Shown here: positions 47,827 through 61,325 of the stretch, one piece after another | Numbering within the stretch: the stretch's first letter is position 1 | Layout: each line of letters starts with the position of its first letter | Source of the DNA: Halichoerus grypus | Lineage: Eukaryota > Chordata > Mammalia > Carnivora > Phocidae | Length of the DNA: 64,000 nucleotides | Reading direction: 5' to 3' | Assembly: GCF_964656455.1 (NCBI RefSeq) | Contig: NC_135716.1 | Span: 104,626,389 to 104,690,388, forward strand | The notes under the pieces: generated by a model | Databases searched by the model: none | Seen by the model: the letters and a program-made list of their open reading frames with translations, nothing else | What the model was told of the DNA's origin: nothing | Made by a program: the position numbers and the translations under genes

Positions 47827-48074
47827 AAGAATCACGGATTCTGAAAATGGTATTGCTCTTTTAAATTGAACTTCAAAAAGTAACGGTTTGCCTCAAAGTG
47901 GGTCTCATTACTGAAGTCCTCATTTCCAGACAGACTTATGAAAATACCCCTATGAAATAAAGCTTTAAAAATACATTTCATTAAATTCAGTTCAGTCAAC
48001 ACACTGAAGTTATCTAAAGATGTCAAGGTCACTATCAATCATGCTGACACCTGTCTCCTTGCTTCCTCAAATTG

Positions 48075-48534
48075 TCGTTTGTTTTCTTTCTAAGATTTAT
48101 TTATTTATTTTTGAGAGAGAGAAAGACAGCACACAAGCGGGGTGGGGGGGGGTGAGGGGGCAGAGGGAGAAAGAGGAAGAGAAGCAGACCCACCCCTGAG
48201 CATGGAGCCCCATGTGGGGCTCAATTTCATGACCCTGAGATCATGAACTGAGCCGAAATCAAGAGTCAACATTTAGGGGCACCTGGGTGGTTCAGTTGGA
48301 TGAGCATCTGACTCTTGGTTTTGGCTTAGGTCATGATCTCAGGGTTGTGAGACTGAGCCCCACAAAGGGCTCCATGCTCACTGGGGAGTCTGCTTGAGAT
48401 CTCTCCCTCTGTCTCCCTCTGCCCCTTCCCCCGCTCATTCCCTCTTTCTCCCTCTCTCTCTCTCAAATAAATAAATAAATCTTTTAAAAAAAAAGGGTCG
48501 GATGTTTAACCGACTGAGCCACCCAGGCGCCCCT
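48075..48534 (-). repeat. Can-SINE, old, split by an opposite-strand SINE
   Basis: Reverse-complement element: tail near 48092, body to about 48275, then the last 40 bp of the head at 48495-48534 (CCGACTGAGCCACCCAGGCG). Outer flanks GCTTCCTCAAATTG and GCTTCCTCAATTTG. It includes a G-rich run at 48139-48160. Confidence 0.91.
48276..48493 (+). repeat. Can-SINE nested in the opposite orientation
   Basis: Older-type element (GACTCTTGGTTTTGGCTTAGG) inside the head of the minus-strand SINE. Flanks AAGAGTCAACATTTA and AAGGGTCGGATGTTTA look like a diverged duplication. Confidence 0.91.
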
Positions 48535-48544
48535 GCTTCCTCAA

Positions 48545-49444
48545 TTTGAAACCATTGTCTGCAGGACATTTCCTTTTGTTTTTATTATTTGTTTGTTGGT
48601 TTGTCTTTTGGCTTGTTCTTGCCATTTATTGTTCTCCATCAATAAGTTAGTTTTGATTTACCGAAAGGAGAGTCAAGACCCTTAAAACTTAAGCAGATTT
48701 TTAGGTGTCTGATCCCAAACCTAAAGACTGTCTTCCACAGGCCGGGCCCCTGCAAACATGAGTCAGGCTGAGCATAAGGACTCAGCTCTTTCGGCTCCCG
48801 GCCTCTCACTAATTACATTTCCTAGTTCCCTAAAACACCTGTGGGGAAGAAAATATCCACAACTGATCTGGAGTTTGGATTGTCTGTTTTAATGCCCTTT
48901 TCCACTAAGAATTTAGATTTCACAACAAACTACTGCTATCATTTAATAATGTGGAATTAAATTTATTTTACAAATCCATTCACCAAAAGGGACAAACTCA
49001 TAAGGCTGTGCTTTTATCACCAATAGTCTTTTTGGTTGTTTTCAAACGTTTTGCATTTCCTTGGTTTTTGTTTTTTCACTCTTCTTTGAAAGTATATGGG
49101 ATATACTTTAGTATATGTTGCAGAGACCATCCTGCAACAGAAACCATGAAGCTACAGGATGAAATTCTAGTAGAAACTTTCTTTTCACTATAAACCCATA
49201 AATTTCTTAAAGTAAATATAATACAAATTAAACTATTGAGGACTTTAGAAGAATTTTTAAACTTTACAAGCTTTCAGAAATTACATCAGATAAAGAATAT
49301 TCTCGTAAAATACACCTACAAATTTTAACTATTTTAAAATATCTATTGGAAGCTGCCTATAGATGGAAACAATTTTTTTAACATCCATTACCATACATAA
49401 TGACAAAATTTTTTTCTTGTGATAAGAACCTTTAAAATTTACTC
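48545..49444. other. Unannotated intronic sequence
   Basis: Nothing recognised. Confidence 0.6.
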
Positions 49445-49525
49445 TCTTGACAACTTTCAAATATATAATACAGTATTATTAACTATGGTCACCATGGTGT
49501 ACATTACAATAACTGACTTTTTAAC
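49445..49525 (-). repeat. L1 3'-end remnant
   Basis: AATACAGTATTATTAACTAT and GGTCACCATGGTGTACATTA match the antisense of an L1 tail; the remainder is unrecognised. Confidence 0.55.
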
Positions 49526-49896
49526 TACAGCTTTCTAATTTTTAGGAAAATTTTTTAAGCTCCTAGCATTTACCTTACATAAATGTTTTCGGAATGCCAT
49601 TGTTTTTCTCAGTTAAGTCTCAAAAGCATTACAGTCAAGAAATCATCTGCCTAGTGAAATTTGGCCAATGTCTCCCAGGTCAGATCACAAAGTTTGAGTT
49701 CTCACTCAAGGAATCAAAACTAATTCACAATAAATGAGAACAGAGAAAACTCTTAAATCTTACTGGCCTTGCCCTAATTTCCTTCCTGGTCACAGCCAGG
49801 CCTTCCTCTCATAGGTCACCTTGCCCCAGGCTTACACCAGTAATGCTATTGTAACATAGCAGATATTCTGGTACTGGAATGAAAAATTTCAAGGAT

Positions 49897-50005
49897 GAGG
49901 CACCTGGCTGGCTCAGTCGGTAGAGCATGCAACTCTTAATAGGGGTTATGAGTTCAAACTCCACATTGGGTGTAGAGATTACTTAAAAATTAAAAAAAAA
50001 AAAAA
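49897..50005 (+). repeat. Can-SINE, tRNA-only old type
   Basis: About 95 bp of tRNA-like sequence (GGTAGAGCATGCAACTCTTAA, AGTTCAAACTCCACATTGGG), then TGTAGAGATTACTTAAAAAT and poly(A). There is no pyrimidine block, so it is an ancestral-type member. Confidence 0.88.
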
Positions 50006-50339
50006 GTTTTAAAAAACGACCTATTACATATTAAAGCATTCCAGAAGAAACAATACAATCCACTGGAGACACCAATGACTCAAGTCCCTTTAGAGAAACA
50101 TCCTTGAAGAAAGATCTTCAAGATCTTTCCTGGAGGAACTTACCATGGAGGAAGAGAAAGGCACAGTGTGTAGACAAGAGGACTCTAATTTATGAATGAG
50201 CCCAGTAGATATTTTCTCAGATTCTGCCCTAATACCAAGAAAACTTCATGCCTCCAAACTGAACTGTGTCTTCCTTACTTTGGCCCAATTCCTCTGTGGT
50301 TGGGTATGCTGACCAGGCCCTTCAAGGAGAGCACTTGCA

Positions 50340-50542
50340 GGGGCGCCTGGGTGGCTCAGTCATTAAGCGTCTGCCTTCGGCTCAGGTCATTATCCCAGGG
50401 TCCTGGGATCGAGCCCCACGTCTGGCTCCCTGCTCAGTGGGGAGCCCGCTTTTCCCTTTTCCCTCTGCCACTCTCCCTGCTTGTTCTCTCTCTCTCTCTC
50501 TCCTCTCTCAAATAAATAAATAAAATCTTTAAAAAAAAAAAA
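50340..50542 (+). repeat. Can-SINE
   Basis: Complete element with perfect 16-bp duplication AAGGAGAGCACTTGCA at 50324-50339 and 50543-50558. Confidence 0.95.
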
Positions 50543-50558
50543 AAGGAGAGCACTTGCA

Positions 50559-51274
50559 AAGTTAGACCATCACCTCTGGCTTCAATGAGCTACCTGCTCT
50601 ATTACAGACGGTTTTTGCTTTACATGAGAAGTTCAGAGATTACAAAAACACTGTATGATAACAAAGTAAAGTTAGAAGCTGGTAAAACAAATGAATGTAG
50701 TCTTAAATATAAAGGGGAGGATGTCACAGAAGGAATACTAAGACCTCTGAACTATTTGCCTGCTCTGTAGCAAGCCTGCACATGACCAATTACAAATGAT
50801 AACCTGTAGCCCCTATTCACATGTATTTTAGATTTCTATCTAGAAACTACAGTATAGAGCCTTCCGAACCTTCTTAACCTAAGTGGATGTAGCCAGCCCT
50901 CTATAATAATGACAGCTAACATTTATTGCTACATTCCATCATTTCCGAAAGCATAGAAATAGTACCAAAGGGGCCCAATTTGACCAGACACAGTGTGACT
51001 CCCAAACCAGAGGTCCTGGGCAAGGCTTAAGAATAATGAGAATTCTATGTCTCTCTTTTACCAAGAGAACAAAAGCTAGGAGCCAGAGAGGGCCTGGCTT
51101 ATCACACTAGGTCAGTATCTCCTATGTCAGATCCCAGACAGTTGAGTTCTCTCAGCAAGTATGGTAGATGGAAGAAATCCAGAACTCTCTCACTGAGTTT
51201 GATAGTTCGTGTAAATCTCAATTATAAGGCCACAAGTTTCATGGTTCAAAATTTAAATAATTCTCAGGCCAACA
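50559..51274. other. Unannotated intronic sequence
   Basis: Nothing recognised. Confidence 0.6.
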
Positions 51275-51380
51275 GGGGCACCTGGCTGGCTCAGTCAGTG
51301 GAGCATGCGACTCTTGATATCGGGGTTGTGGGTTCAAGCCCCATGCTGGATGTAGAGATTACTTAAAAATAGAAATCTTA
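51275..51380 (+). repeat. Can-SINE, tRNA-only old type
   Basis: Same short type as the copy at 49897 (GTGGAGCATGCGACTCTTGA ... TGTAGAGATTACTTAAAAAT). A younger SINE is inserted immediately after it. Confidence 0.9.
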
Positions 51381-51382
51381 AG

Positions 51383-51596
51383 GAGCACTGGGGTGCCTGG
51401 GTGGCTCAGTCGTTAAGCATCTGCCTTCGGCTCAGGTCATGATCCCAGGGTCCTGGGATCAAGCCCCGCATCGGGCTCCCTGCTCTAAGGAAAGCCTGCT
51501 TCTCCCTCTTCCACTCCCCGTGTTTGTGTTCCCTCTCTCGCTGTGTCTCTCTCTGTCAAATAAATAAATAAAATCTTAAAAAAAAAATACAAAAAC
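51383..51596 (+). repeat. Can-SINE, young-type, at the end of an old SINE
   Basis: Complete element with duplication AGAAATCTTAAG at 51371-51382 and 51597-51608. The target was the tail of the preceding tRNA-only SINE. Confidence 0.93.
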
Positions 51597-51734
51597 AGAA
51601 ATCTTAAGAAAAAAGAAATAAACATGCATTTAAAAAAAAGAATTTGTTGAATTAGTCAATATTACTAAAACTTTTCAGAAATAAAAACAAATATCAATCT
51701 AAATTATATTTTATTATTATATTTCATCCTGTTA

Positions 51735-51930
51735 ACAGGCAGGTTTAGGGTAACCTAGAGGGCTTATTAAAATACAGATTGCTTTAAGGATGTACTGTAT
51801 GATGACTAACACAACATAATAAAATTAAAAAAAAAAAAAAGATTGCTGGGCCCAAGAATTTTATTTTTAACGAGTTCCTCAGTAATTCTGATGTTGCTGG
51901 TCCAGGGACAGCGCGCTGATATCTGCTATG
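51735..51930. repeat. MER5-like hAT MITE split by an L1 tail
   Basis: GAGGGCTTATTAAAATACAG is continued after the insertion by GATTGCTGGGCCCAAGAATT and CAGTAATTCTGATGTTGCTG. The two parts join in the expected order when the 56-bp insert and one duplication copy are removed. Confidence 0.75.
51784..51839 (+). repeat. 56-bp L1 tail insertion
   Basis: Contains only the last bases of L1 (ATGTACTGTATGATGACTAA, ATAATAAAATT) and poly(A). Duplication AGATTGCT at 51776-51783 and 51840-51847. It splits a MER5-like element. Confidence 0.88.
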
Positions 51931-52069
51931 CTACATAAAAATGTGACTGGTCATCCCCTGGAAATGTTTTACATGGCTCCTAAAACACTGTCTATTTGGT
52001 CAAGTAGCCCCAAAAGACATATTTAAATTATCTTAGGAACTCCAAATCATTCCATAAGCCTTTTAAAAG

Positions 52070-52262
52070 ATTTTATTTATTTATTTGTCAGAGAGACAGA
52101 GAGAGGGAGCGCACGCACACACATGAGCTGGGGGGGGAGGGGTAGAGGCAGAGGGAGAAGCAGACTCCCCGCTGAGCAGGGAGCCACCGCAGCACTCGAT
52201 CCCAGGGATCATGACCAGAGCCGAAGGCAGACACTTAACCGACTGAGCCACCCAGGCGCCCC
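52070..52262 (-). repeat. Can-SINE (sense to CDC14A)
   Basis: Reverse-complement element with (GA)n and CACACAC interruptions. Flanks TCCATAAGCCTTTTAAAAG and TCCATATGCCTTTTAAAAG (52051-52069 and 52263-52281) differ at one base. Confidence 0.93.
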
Positions 52263-52754
52263 TCCATATGCCTTTTAAAAGCATGTTATAAAAAACACAT
52301 TTCCCCAGATTCCTCAGAAAACTGTATCACAATTTGTAAATTCTTGCATTCCAGATGATAACACCTTAGGAAAAGTTCCTTTAATGATTCAGTAACTGAG
52401 CTGCCTTAAATGGCATTATTCCAGAGATTCAAAGTTCAGATGCCCTCAGGGGCCAAGAATTTGAAGTAGGTAAGTTGGTAAACTAGAAAAGCATGCCCTA
52501 TCCCAAGAAGACTTAGCTTCAACCTCCTACTCCCATGTAGGAATCTGGGCCCATAATCGCATACTTTAATATTTAAGAGAAGCCAAAAATCCAGAATTAA
52601 GTGGAAATTTTCATAAATTATAGATGTTAACCATGAATTCAAAATTTTTAAACAGCATTCATGCCCAAGGAAACATTACAGAACTGAATGCAGCCCATAG
52701 GCAACCAGTTCGCCAAATCTGTGTGCCAGGATGCTGTGGCTGAAGAAAGTTCTA

Positions 52755-52875
52755 TTGGTTTTATCGGCATGAATTGAGCAGCTGCTATGTGTCAAAGACA
52801 GTGCTGAACGATGCAGTAACAAGGGAGCAGAACCTCATTCTCTAGCCTCATAAGCATTCACAGTCTAATGAATAT
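52755..52875 (-). repeat. L2 3'-end remnant
   Basis: TTGAGCAGCTGCTATGTGTC and GCATTCACAGTCTAATGAA are antisense L2 motifs. Confidence 0.65.
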
Positions 52876-53099
52876 TTGATGCTAACCAAGGGGGAAATAT
52901 TGACCAAGGCTTATTACAAACAAAAGAGAACAACTACCTAAGGATGCATTCATAGCAGAGCAAGGACCAACAGAATGATCTTAATTACAGGTATAGTAAT
53001 TATTTCCTTTAACAAGGTAAAAAATAATAGATAAAAGATAGAATATAGTACTGAATATCTACCAATTAATATAATCAAACCTATGGAAATTTCCAGAGC

Positions 53100-54290
53100 T
53101 GGATTGCTTACCTGAGAGTCAGAGTTTTACCACTGTTATGTAAATCATGACAAGTGTGCAATCTAGCATATAAACGTTTAATGGTACTTGTAAACCAAAG
53201 TATGACGGCGGCTATGAGAGAACAATACAAATTAAGATGAGGGTATTGACCCCAGTCAGACATTTTCTATCTCATAAAAGAACACTATGTGAAAGGTTGC
53301 ATTCTGGAGGGCTCACTCTTGGAGAAAAACATGCCACGGCAACTCAGAGAGAGAAAATGTCGACATGCTACACGAATCACAAATAGCCCAGGCTATCCTC
53401 GGATGGTGGTGACATATACAAATCATGCACTTGCTCAGCTTAGGGCAGGAGACCACAAACTACTCAACCATTCAAAAACAAAAGGTGGCGCCAGGTGGTG
53501 TAATTAAGCTCAAAGCCAAAACGCGCTAGCGCACACACACACACAAAAGAGTTAATGCATAATTTAGAAAAACAGATTTTTAAGCAGCCTTTTAGTAAAG
53601 TTGTTTGCCATGCTTAAAAGTAAAATCTTCAAGTCATTTGGTTGGAACACCATGTTTAATTAAACTGTGTGAATCAGCCTGATTGAGCTAAGGAAGACAT
53701 TAGTGCAGGCTGGACAATATGTTCTTTAATAAAAAAAAGAGAGAGAGAGAGAGCCCATGCACTTCCCTAAACAAGCAAGCTCGGCCAGTGATGGTGCTCA
53801 TATTAAGTAGATTATGGCACGGGGGCCGTGGTGATCAAGGCATCATTCTCTTACAGGTGACTAGGCTAGCCCAGTAATGGCCGCAGCAATCAGCGTCTCC
53901 AAAGCAATCAGTTGTCATCTCATTGCAAAAGCGAGAAAATGAACAGGTCTTCCTGTCAGCAGCCATGACCTCTACATGTTTTACCTCCAACTTTCCCAGG
54001 AAAGGGATATTCTTGAAAATTTTCTTTGGCTGTACAAAACAAAATATGGTTTATGTTTTTATTTTGAGCTAAAACAAAATAGGTTGAGTAGTTCCTTTAA
54101 AAAGAAAAAGGTGTCTCTGTATGGTCTGTTTTATTTCAAACCCAATATGTTTCATTAATGAAATGGCACATTTGATCAGAGCAGAAGTCAACATGTCAGA
54201 GAAAAGTTGCTCATAAAGATTATTTGACCATGATGATAATTTGGTTGATGGCATTTGGGGATTCTCCATTAAAGGGGTTCTTATTGCCTG
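53100..54290. other. Repeat-poor block, possible conserved non-coding element
   Basis: 1.2 kb with no recognisable transposon in a densely colonised intron. It retains CpGs (ACGCGCTAGCGC at 53520-53531) and has clustered motifs such as CAGGTGG, TAATTAAG, TTTAATTAAAC, CAGTAATGGCC and repeated CAATCA. These are compatible with an enhancer, but conservation cannot be seen from one sequence. Confidence 0.35.
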
Positions 54291-54973
54291 AGGATTTCTA
54301 AATGGGCATCAGGAAGGACTCCGTGCCTTGCAAATTCTATGTCCACTCACTCCCGTGTGAATTAACACTGCTTTAGAACCCCTGATACCTCTTTAAACTA
54401 CATGAACTGTATCCAAAATGTAACTTGCTTTTCTTCCCCCCAAAGCCCATGAATCTGAAACAGAAGGTAACCTCATGAAGAAATCTCAACATATTTTTGT
54501 AGTTATAAAAAGAGGGTGGCCCTATCATTATATCAAAAGAGTTCTTGTGTACAATCACCTGATACCATGGCAGGTGCCTGGTTAGCAGATAGGATTGCTG
54601 CACTGATTCATTCAACAACAAGGACAGTCCCCGAGCCCCCACCATCTGCCAGGTACTTTCAGTGCTTTAATACAATTGTCCATTTCACCAGGCCCACCCC
54701 CCCCTTTTCCTTTTACCCTGAAATGGCTATGTGGGATGTTTTGTACATTTAAAATTACACTTCTGTCAATATTCTTTTAAACCTTTTAAAAGCAGTCCTC
54801 AAGATTACTGTAATTGTCCTGTTGAATCATAAAAGCAGTATTAAAAAGAAATCACTGCCCTAGAAAATGTCCCCTTTTTTCAGTGATGCTCTTAGATTTT
54901 TTCTTTCACAGACTGAGGTTTTCATTTTCTCAGAGGAAAAGTGAAATCAACAGTTAAAACTGTATTGACCATT

Positions 54974-55164
54974 GGGGCACTTGGGCGGCTCAGTCGGTTA
55001 AGCGTCTGCCTTCGGCTCAGGTCATGATCTCAGGGTGCTGGGATCGAGCCCCATATCTGACTCCCTGCTCAGCGGGGAGACTGCTTCTCCCCCTCCCACT
55101 CCCCCTTCTTGTGCTCGCTCGCTCTGTCTCTCTGTCAAATAAATAAAATCTTAAAAAAAAAAAA
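54974..55164 (+). repeat. Can-SINE
   Basis: Complete element with perfect 18-bp duplication AAAACTGTATTGACCATT at 54956-54973 and 55165-55182. Confidence 0.95.
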
Positions 55165-55334
55165 AAAACTGTATTGACCATTTTAGGAAAAACTAGTTCA
55201 ATCATGTTTATAAAACTTTCCTATTATTGTATCAGTCATTGAAAGATTTTCTTACATGACTAAATTTGAAGAAGGTATTGTTTTTTAAAATATCACTATG
55301 TTGTTAGAACGGTCTTCCCTTTTAGAAGACTGTA

Positions 55335-55500
55335 TATTCTAACCCAGTGTTTTTACCATTGTCTGTGGCAAGAATCCCTTTAAGAACTGTTTTAAAAGTT
55401 ATGCATCTTCTCACAGGAAAATGTAAATACACATAAAATTTTATATATAATTTCAGGGGTTTATGGAACTCTTAAAATACCAAATTACTGAATTCTGGTC
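55335..55500. repeat. Ancient DNA-transposon-like remnant
   Basis: AATCCCTTTAAGAACTGTTT, ACACATAAAATTTTATATAT and AATTTCAGGGGTTTATGGAA resemble an old eutherian repeat with GGGGTTCATGGACCCC-type ends. Family not named. Confidence 0.45.
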
Positions 55501-55743
55501 TAGCCTATCAATCACTGATGGCATTTTACATTAAACAACATACAGAGTTTTACCAATTGTTCTTACTTCAATAAATCTTCCTTCTTTGGACTGCTTAGCT
55601 CATTACAGTAACTACTGACCAGAAACTGCAAACTACAACCTATCACTGCACAACAATTAGTGCTTACACTTTTTAAAATATAGTTTAAATTTTAAAATAT
55701 AGGTTTTTTTGTTGATGGTAGTGATTTCCACTTTTGGTTTTTG

Positions 55744-55923
55744 TTTTGTGGATTTTTTTTAAGATTTTATTTATTTATTCAAGGGAGAGAGCGAGAGACA
55801 GAGCATGAGCTGAGGGGAAGGGGCAGAGGAAGAGGGAGAAGCAGATTCCTCGCTGAGCAAGGAGCCCAACATGACCTGAGCCAAAGGCAAACCCTTAGCC
55901 CACTGGGCCATTCAGGCACCCCT
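55744..55923 (-). repeat. Can-SINE with internal deletion (sense to CDC14A)
   Basis: Reverse-complement element lacking the CGATCCCAGGACCCTGGGAT segment; AGCCCAACATGACCTGAGCC joins the parts directly. Duplication ACTTTTGGTTTTTG at 55730-55743 and 55924-55937. Confidence 0.91.
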
Positions 55924-56358
55924 ACTTTTGGTTTTTGAATCTAAGTATATGTTTGATGGATAATTTTCCATTCTAATCAACATAATTAAAATGAAAGTCA
56001 CTGGGAATAGAATGTATATTGACACACAAAAAATAGCAATAAATCACCACCTCAAATCATCAACTTGAAAAAAATACCTTCTGATAATATAAAAATAAAA
56101 AATGTAGAATGCACTGCAAAATATTACCTATCTATATAAAGTATCAAATAAAGAAGAAAAAAACATAAAAGCTTTATTGGAAGAAATAAAAATTGCCAAA
56201 GTAGAAAATAAGACATGCCTAAAAGAGCTAGGAAACCACACAGGAGAAATATTCCAAGAAGTTGTAATCGGTTAAAATAGTGGCAAATTATTCAGAGAAG
56301 TAGAGTTTGATGACCAAGTAAACACCATCAGATCTGGTGTTTAAGATGTCACCAGAGC

Positions 56359-56539
56359 GGGGCACCTGGGTGGCTCAGTCAGTTAAGCATCTGCTCAGAT
56401 CGTGGTCTTGGGGTCCTGGGATTGAGCCCCACACCAGGCTCCCTGCTCAGCAGGGAGTCTGCTTCTTCCTCTGCCCCTCCCCCCGGCTGGTGCTCTCTCT
56501 CTCTCTCTCTCTCAAATAAATAAAATCTTTTTTTAAAAA
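56359..56539 (+). repeat. Can-SINE
   Basis: Lacks the CCTTCGGCTC segment. Duplication ATGTCACCAGAGC at 56346-56358 and 56540-56552. Confidence 0.93.
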
Positions 56540-56724
56540 ATGTCACCAGAGCAGTTTCAGCAGGGTAAGTAAGGCAAAAGTGAGACAGCAAAGGATTAAG
56601 AAATCAGTGCGTAGTGAGGATGTAAACAGTGAGGGCAGAGTATTCTGAAATCTCCAGAGGCAAAAGGCTAAAAGGGGACCTGTAAGTCAAGGAGATCATG
56701 AAGTCAAGGGGATCACGATAAGAT

Positions 56725-56960
56725 CGACAGAAGTTTCTGTGGGTCTGGTGACCCTGTGCTGGGCACTGGGGACACAGAATTATATGTCACATCTCCATCT
56801 CCTAGGAGCGTCTAGTCTAGTGAGAGAGAGCAATGCTAACCTAACAGGTAATTATAATTCTTCAATAATAGAGATCTGCACAGAGAATTCTGGGGAAACG
56901 GGAGGCACCTCCCACCTTCCTCGGTAGCGCGAGGAGATGCCTCCTTGAAGGCGTAAAGGA
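56725..56960 (-). repeat. L2 LINE fragment
   Basis: CTGTGCTGGGCACTGGGGAC, GAGCGTCTAGTCTAGTGAGA and GATGCCTCCTTGAAGGCGTA read as antisense L2. Confidence 0.65.
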
Positions 56961-57544
56961 GTGATCAAACCAGAGAAAAGGGGCACTCAAGTCAGACTGG
57001 ACGTCACAAGCCATTGTGTGGAGCAACTGGTGTGGCTCAGGGTAAAGTGCACAGCTGGGAGTCGAAGGGGTACTGTGATATGCAGTAAATCAGTAAGTTC
57101 GCGCATGAAATCATCCACCGGGAAAGACGCCAAGGGCGGCAGCTGTCAAGGCAAGCAAGACAAAAGGCACGGAAGCAAGGTGCCCAAAGGTCTCACCAGG
57201 ATGAGTGAACACGGGCTGCAGACGAGAAACACCAACAGGGAGCCTGAGAAAATACGGAGCCTGAGGGCCTGGAGATTACATGAAGGTGAGGGAGACAGAA
57301 TATGGGAGGTACGGAACGAGAAGGGTCCATTCAAAGCAGAAAAGCCTGGAGTCTGGTTTCCTAGAAGAAAAGCAGCCGGAGTCACTGGAGCAAACGAGGC
57401 GGAGGAGTCTCGAGACCACTATGGGACAACAAGGTGAAGTCAGCTGGGGCAGTGTTGTGAGCACGCCTGGAAAGATTATAAACCACAGAGGCTCGGCTAG
57501 CAACGAAGGTGGAGAAGAGCAGGAATAAGTCGAGAGCCTTGAAA
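56961..57544. other. GC-richer unannotated sequence
   Basis: Purine-rich with more CpG than its surroundings. It has a 158-codon plus-strand open frame (56961-57437) of low complexity (K, R, E, G). It may be a decayed internal part of the adjoining L2. No gene recognised. Confidence 0.5.
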
Positions 57545-57665
57545 TCGAGCCCCCACTTTCCCTTGCAGCCTTGGCCAAGTCACCTGACTCTCCTGGGCCT
57601 CCCTTTTTGCACCGATAAAATTAATTGGCTGGACTAAATGGTCATTTCCATTCCTAAAATTATAT
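57545..57665 (+). repeat. MIR-like remnant
   Basis: CTTGGCCAAGTCACCTGACT and GGCTGGACTAAATGGTCATT match a MIR-family 3' segment. Confidence 0.6.
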
Positions 57666-57814
57666 CGGACAGCTTTTGAATATGGAAATAATAGCTAGGG
57701 GGGCTGAGAAGGCGTTCATAAACTGGGTTGAAAAACTCTTATTGTTATTTCTTACCCAAAGTCATAAATGTTCCATTAGTAACTTTCTTCGCCATAAGTC
57801 ATTGAAATTTGCAA

Positions 57815-57985
57815 AGACTTTTTACATATATTTTCTAATATAATCCTAACCACCCCTCTGTGGGAGCTCTGTAACCCCTATGTTATAGCTAAAGAAACTG
57901 AGATTCCACAAGGCTGAAGCAATTGTAGCTTTGGATTGGTAGTCAGTCTTTTTCTCCTAACATAGAGATTGTACTTGGATGCTTC
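57815..57985 (-). repeat. MIR remnant
   Basis: ATATAATCCTAACCACCCCT and ATAGCTAAAGAAACTGAGAT are antisense MIR motifs. Confidence 0.65.
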
Positions 57986-59884
<1,899 letters not shown>

Positions 59885-60429
59885 TCATTTTTATTTTCAT
59901 TAAAATTGCAAACAAATTTTAGTTATTGTCAAGAATGAGGGTCAATATATATAGAATCCAAATAACTAATGGTTTTACCCTCCTGAGGATCACCAATTAC
60001 TATAACCAGTCTCCGGTCTCTTAACAGGGAACTGTTTGGACAGTTCCAAGTTCTACCTCCTTCTATCTCCCTGCCAGGACATTCAGAAAAAGGACTAAAA
60101 AGCAGGCAACAAAAGAAGCAACAAGAACATAACATGTTCACTTCCTACTTTTATTTATCATCTACTCAGTTACCAATTCTAACTATTCCCCTCAAACATC
60201 GCTCTCAGTTCTCAAGGATCTTCAATCTAGTGGTCTTCTTTCAGTTTTCTTCTCCTTGAACTTTCTGCATCATGTGACACACTGGCCCTTCTCCCTCTCC
60301 CCACCCCAGATGTCTCCAGGCTACAGTCAGCAGTCTGCAGCTCTCTCGCACCCACTATCATGAATTTCACTGATAACCCTATGGAAGAGAGATTAGATGG
60401 CTTCCACACTTGAGACCCAGCATCAGCCT

Positions 60430-61325
60430 TTTCATCTTCAACTACCTGTGAACCTCACATCTACAGGTCCTTCCATTACCTGGAACTCAGAACATCTAAA
60501 ACTCAACACATCTTTCCTTCAAATCAGCCCACCAGACTCAAAACACTTGCTTCTCCCAGTTATTCGGCCATGAAACCTTTCAGTCACAACAGGGCAACAA
60601 ATAAATATCAATTTAATTCTCGTACACCAGAAAAGCTACTACTCTTAAGTCATCCCTTGCTTTTCCATTCCAATGTTAGCAACGAAAGGGCAGAGAGTCT
60701 TCATCTCACATCCTTACTGCTTAAATTCTCCCACTCCCTTGCCCAATCATCCTGTATGCCACTCCAAAGATTAATCTTCATAACATCTCACTTCTCACAT
60801 ACCTTCCCACCAGTCAAAAATGTTTAATGGCTCCTTACTCCCTTCAAAATAATTCCTTGGCCCAGCAATCAAAGCCCTACACATCATGCCCCTCACTTAC
60901 AGGATGGCCTTATCTCCTAAAGGGCCCCATTTGGAATCTGTATTCCAACAAACATGTCCATTCCTCATTCCCAAATACTCCATATGCATATTCTTAATCC
61001 AAGCCTCAGCTCACACTGGTCTCCTTGGCTGGAATGCCCTCCTTTTTCTCTTTCTGCTTCTCTCTAGCTTCCTCAAAATCCAGTTCAAATCCTACCTTTC
61101 CAGTCACCCTTAGGAAACACTACCCTTCTCTCAAAGTTCCCAAAACTTACCATCTGAGACACTATCACATATTGTGAATTATCTTTTTTTTTTTTTACGT
61201 GTAGTTCCTATCTGCCCAACTACAGGGTAAGCCTCTCACTCCGGGGCTCTATCTTATACCGTATAGGCTTAGAAGAACATCCTGCTCATAATATAAAACT
61301 TCAACAAACGAGTCCTCATTTTGAA
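60430..61325 (+). repeat. Long L2 LINE fragment
   Basis: About 0.9 kb in L2 order: CATCTAAAACTCAACACATC, TTTAATGGCTCCTTACTCCC, CAAAGCCCTACACATCATGC, TTGGCTGGAATGCCCTCCTT, TTCAAATCCTACCTTTCCAG. The longest old LINE block in the window. Confidence 0.85.

Noticed and set aside
49897..50005. tRNA-like sequence that could be called a tRNA gene
   Set aside because: It is an old Can-SINE head with mutated arms, followed by a SINE tail and poly(A).
56961..57437. 158-codon plus-strand open frame
   Set aside because: Low-complexity K/R/E/G composition, no start context, splice signals or family resemblance, and it borders an L2; a chance frame in purine-rich DNA.
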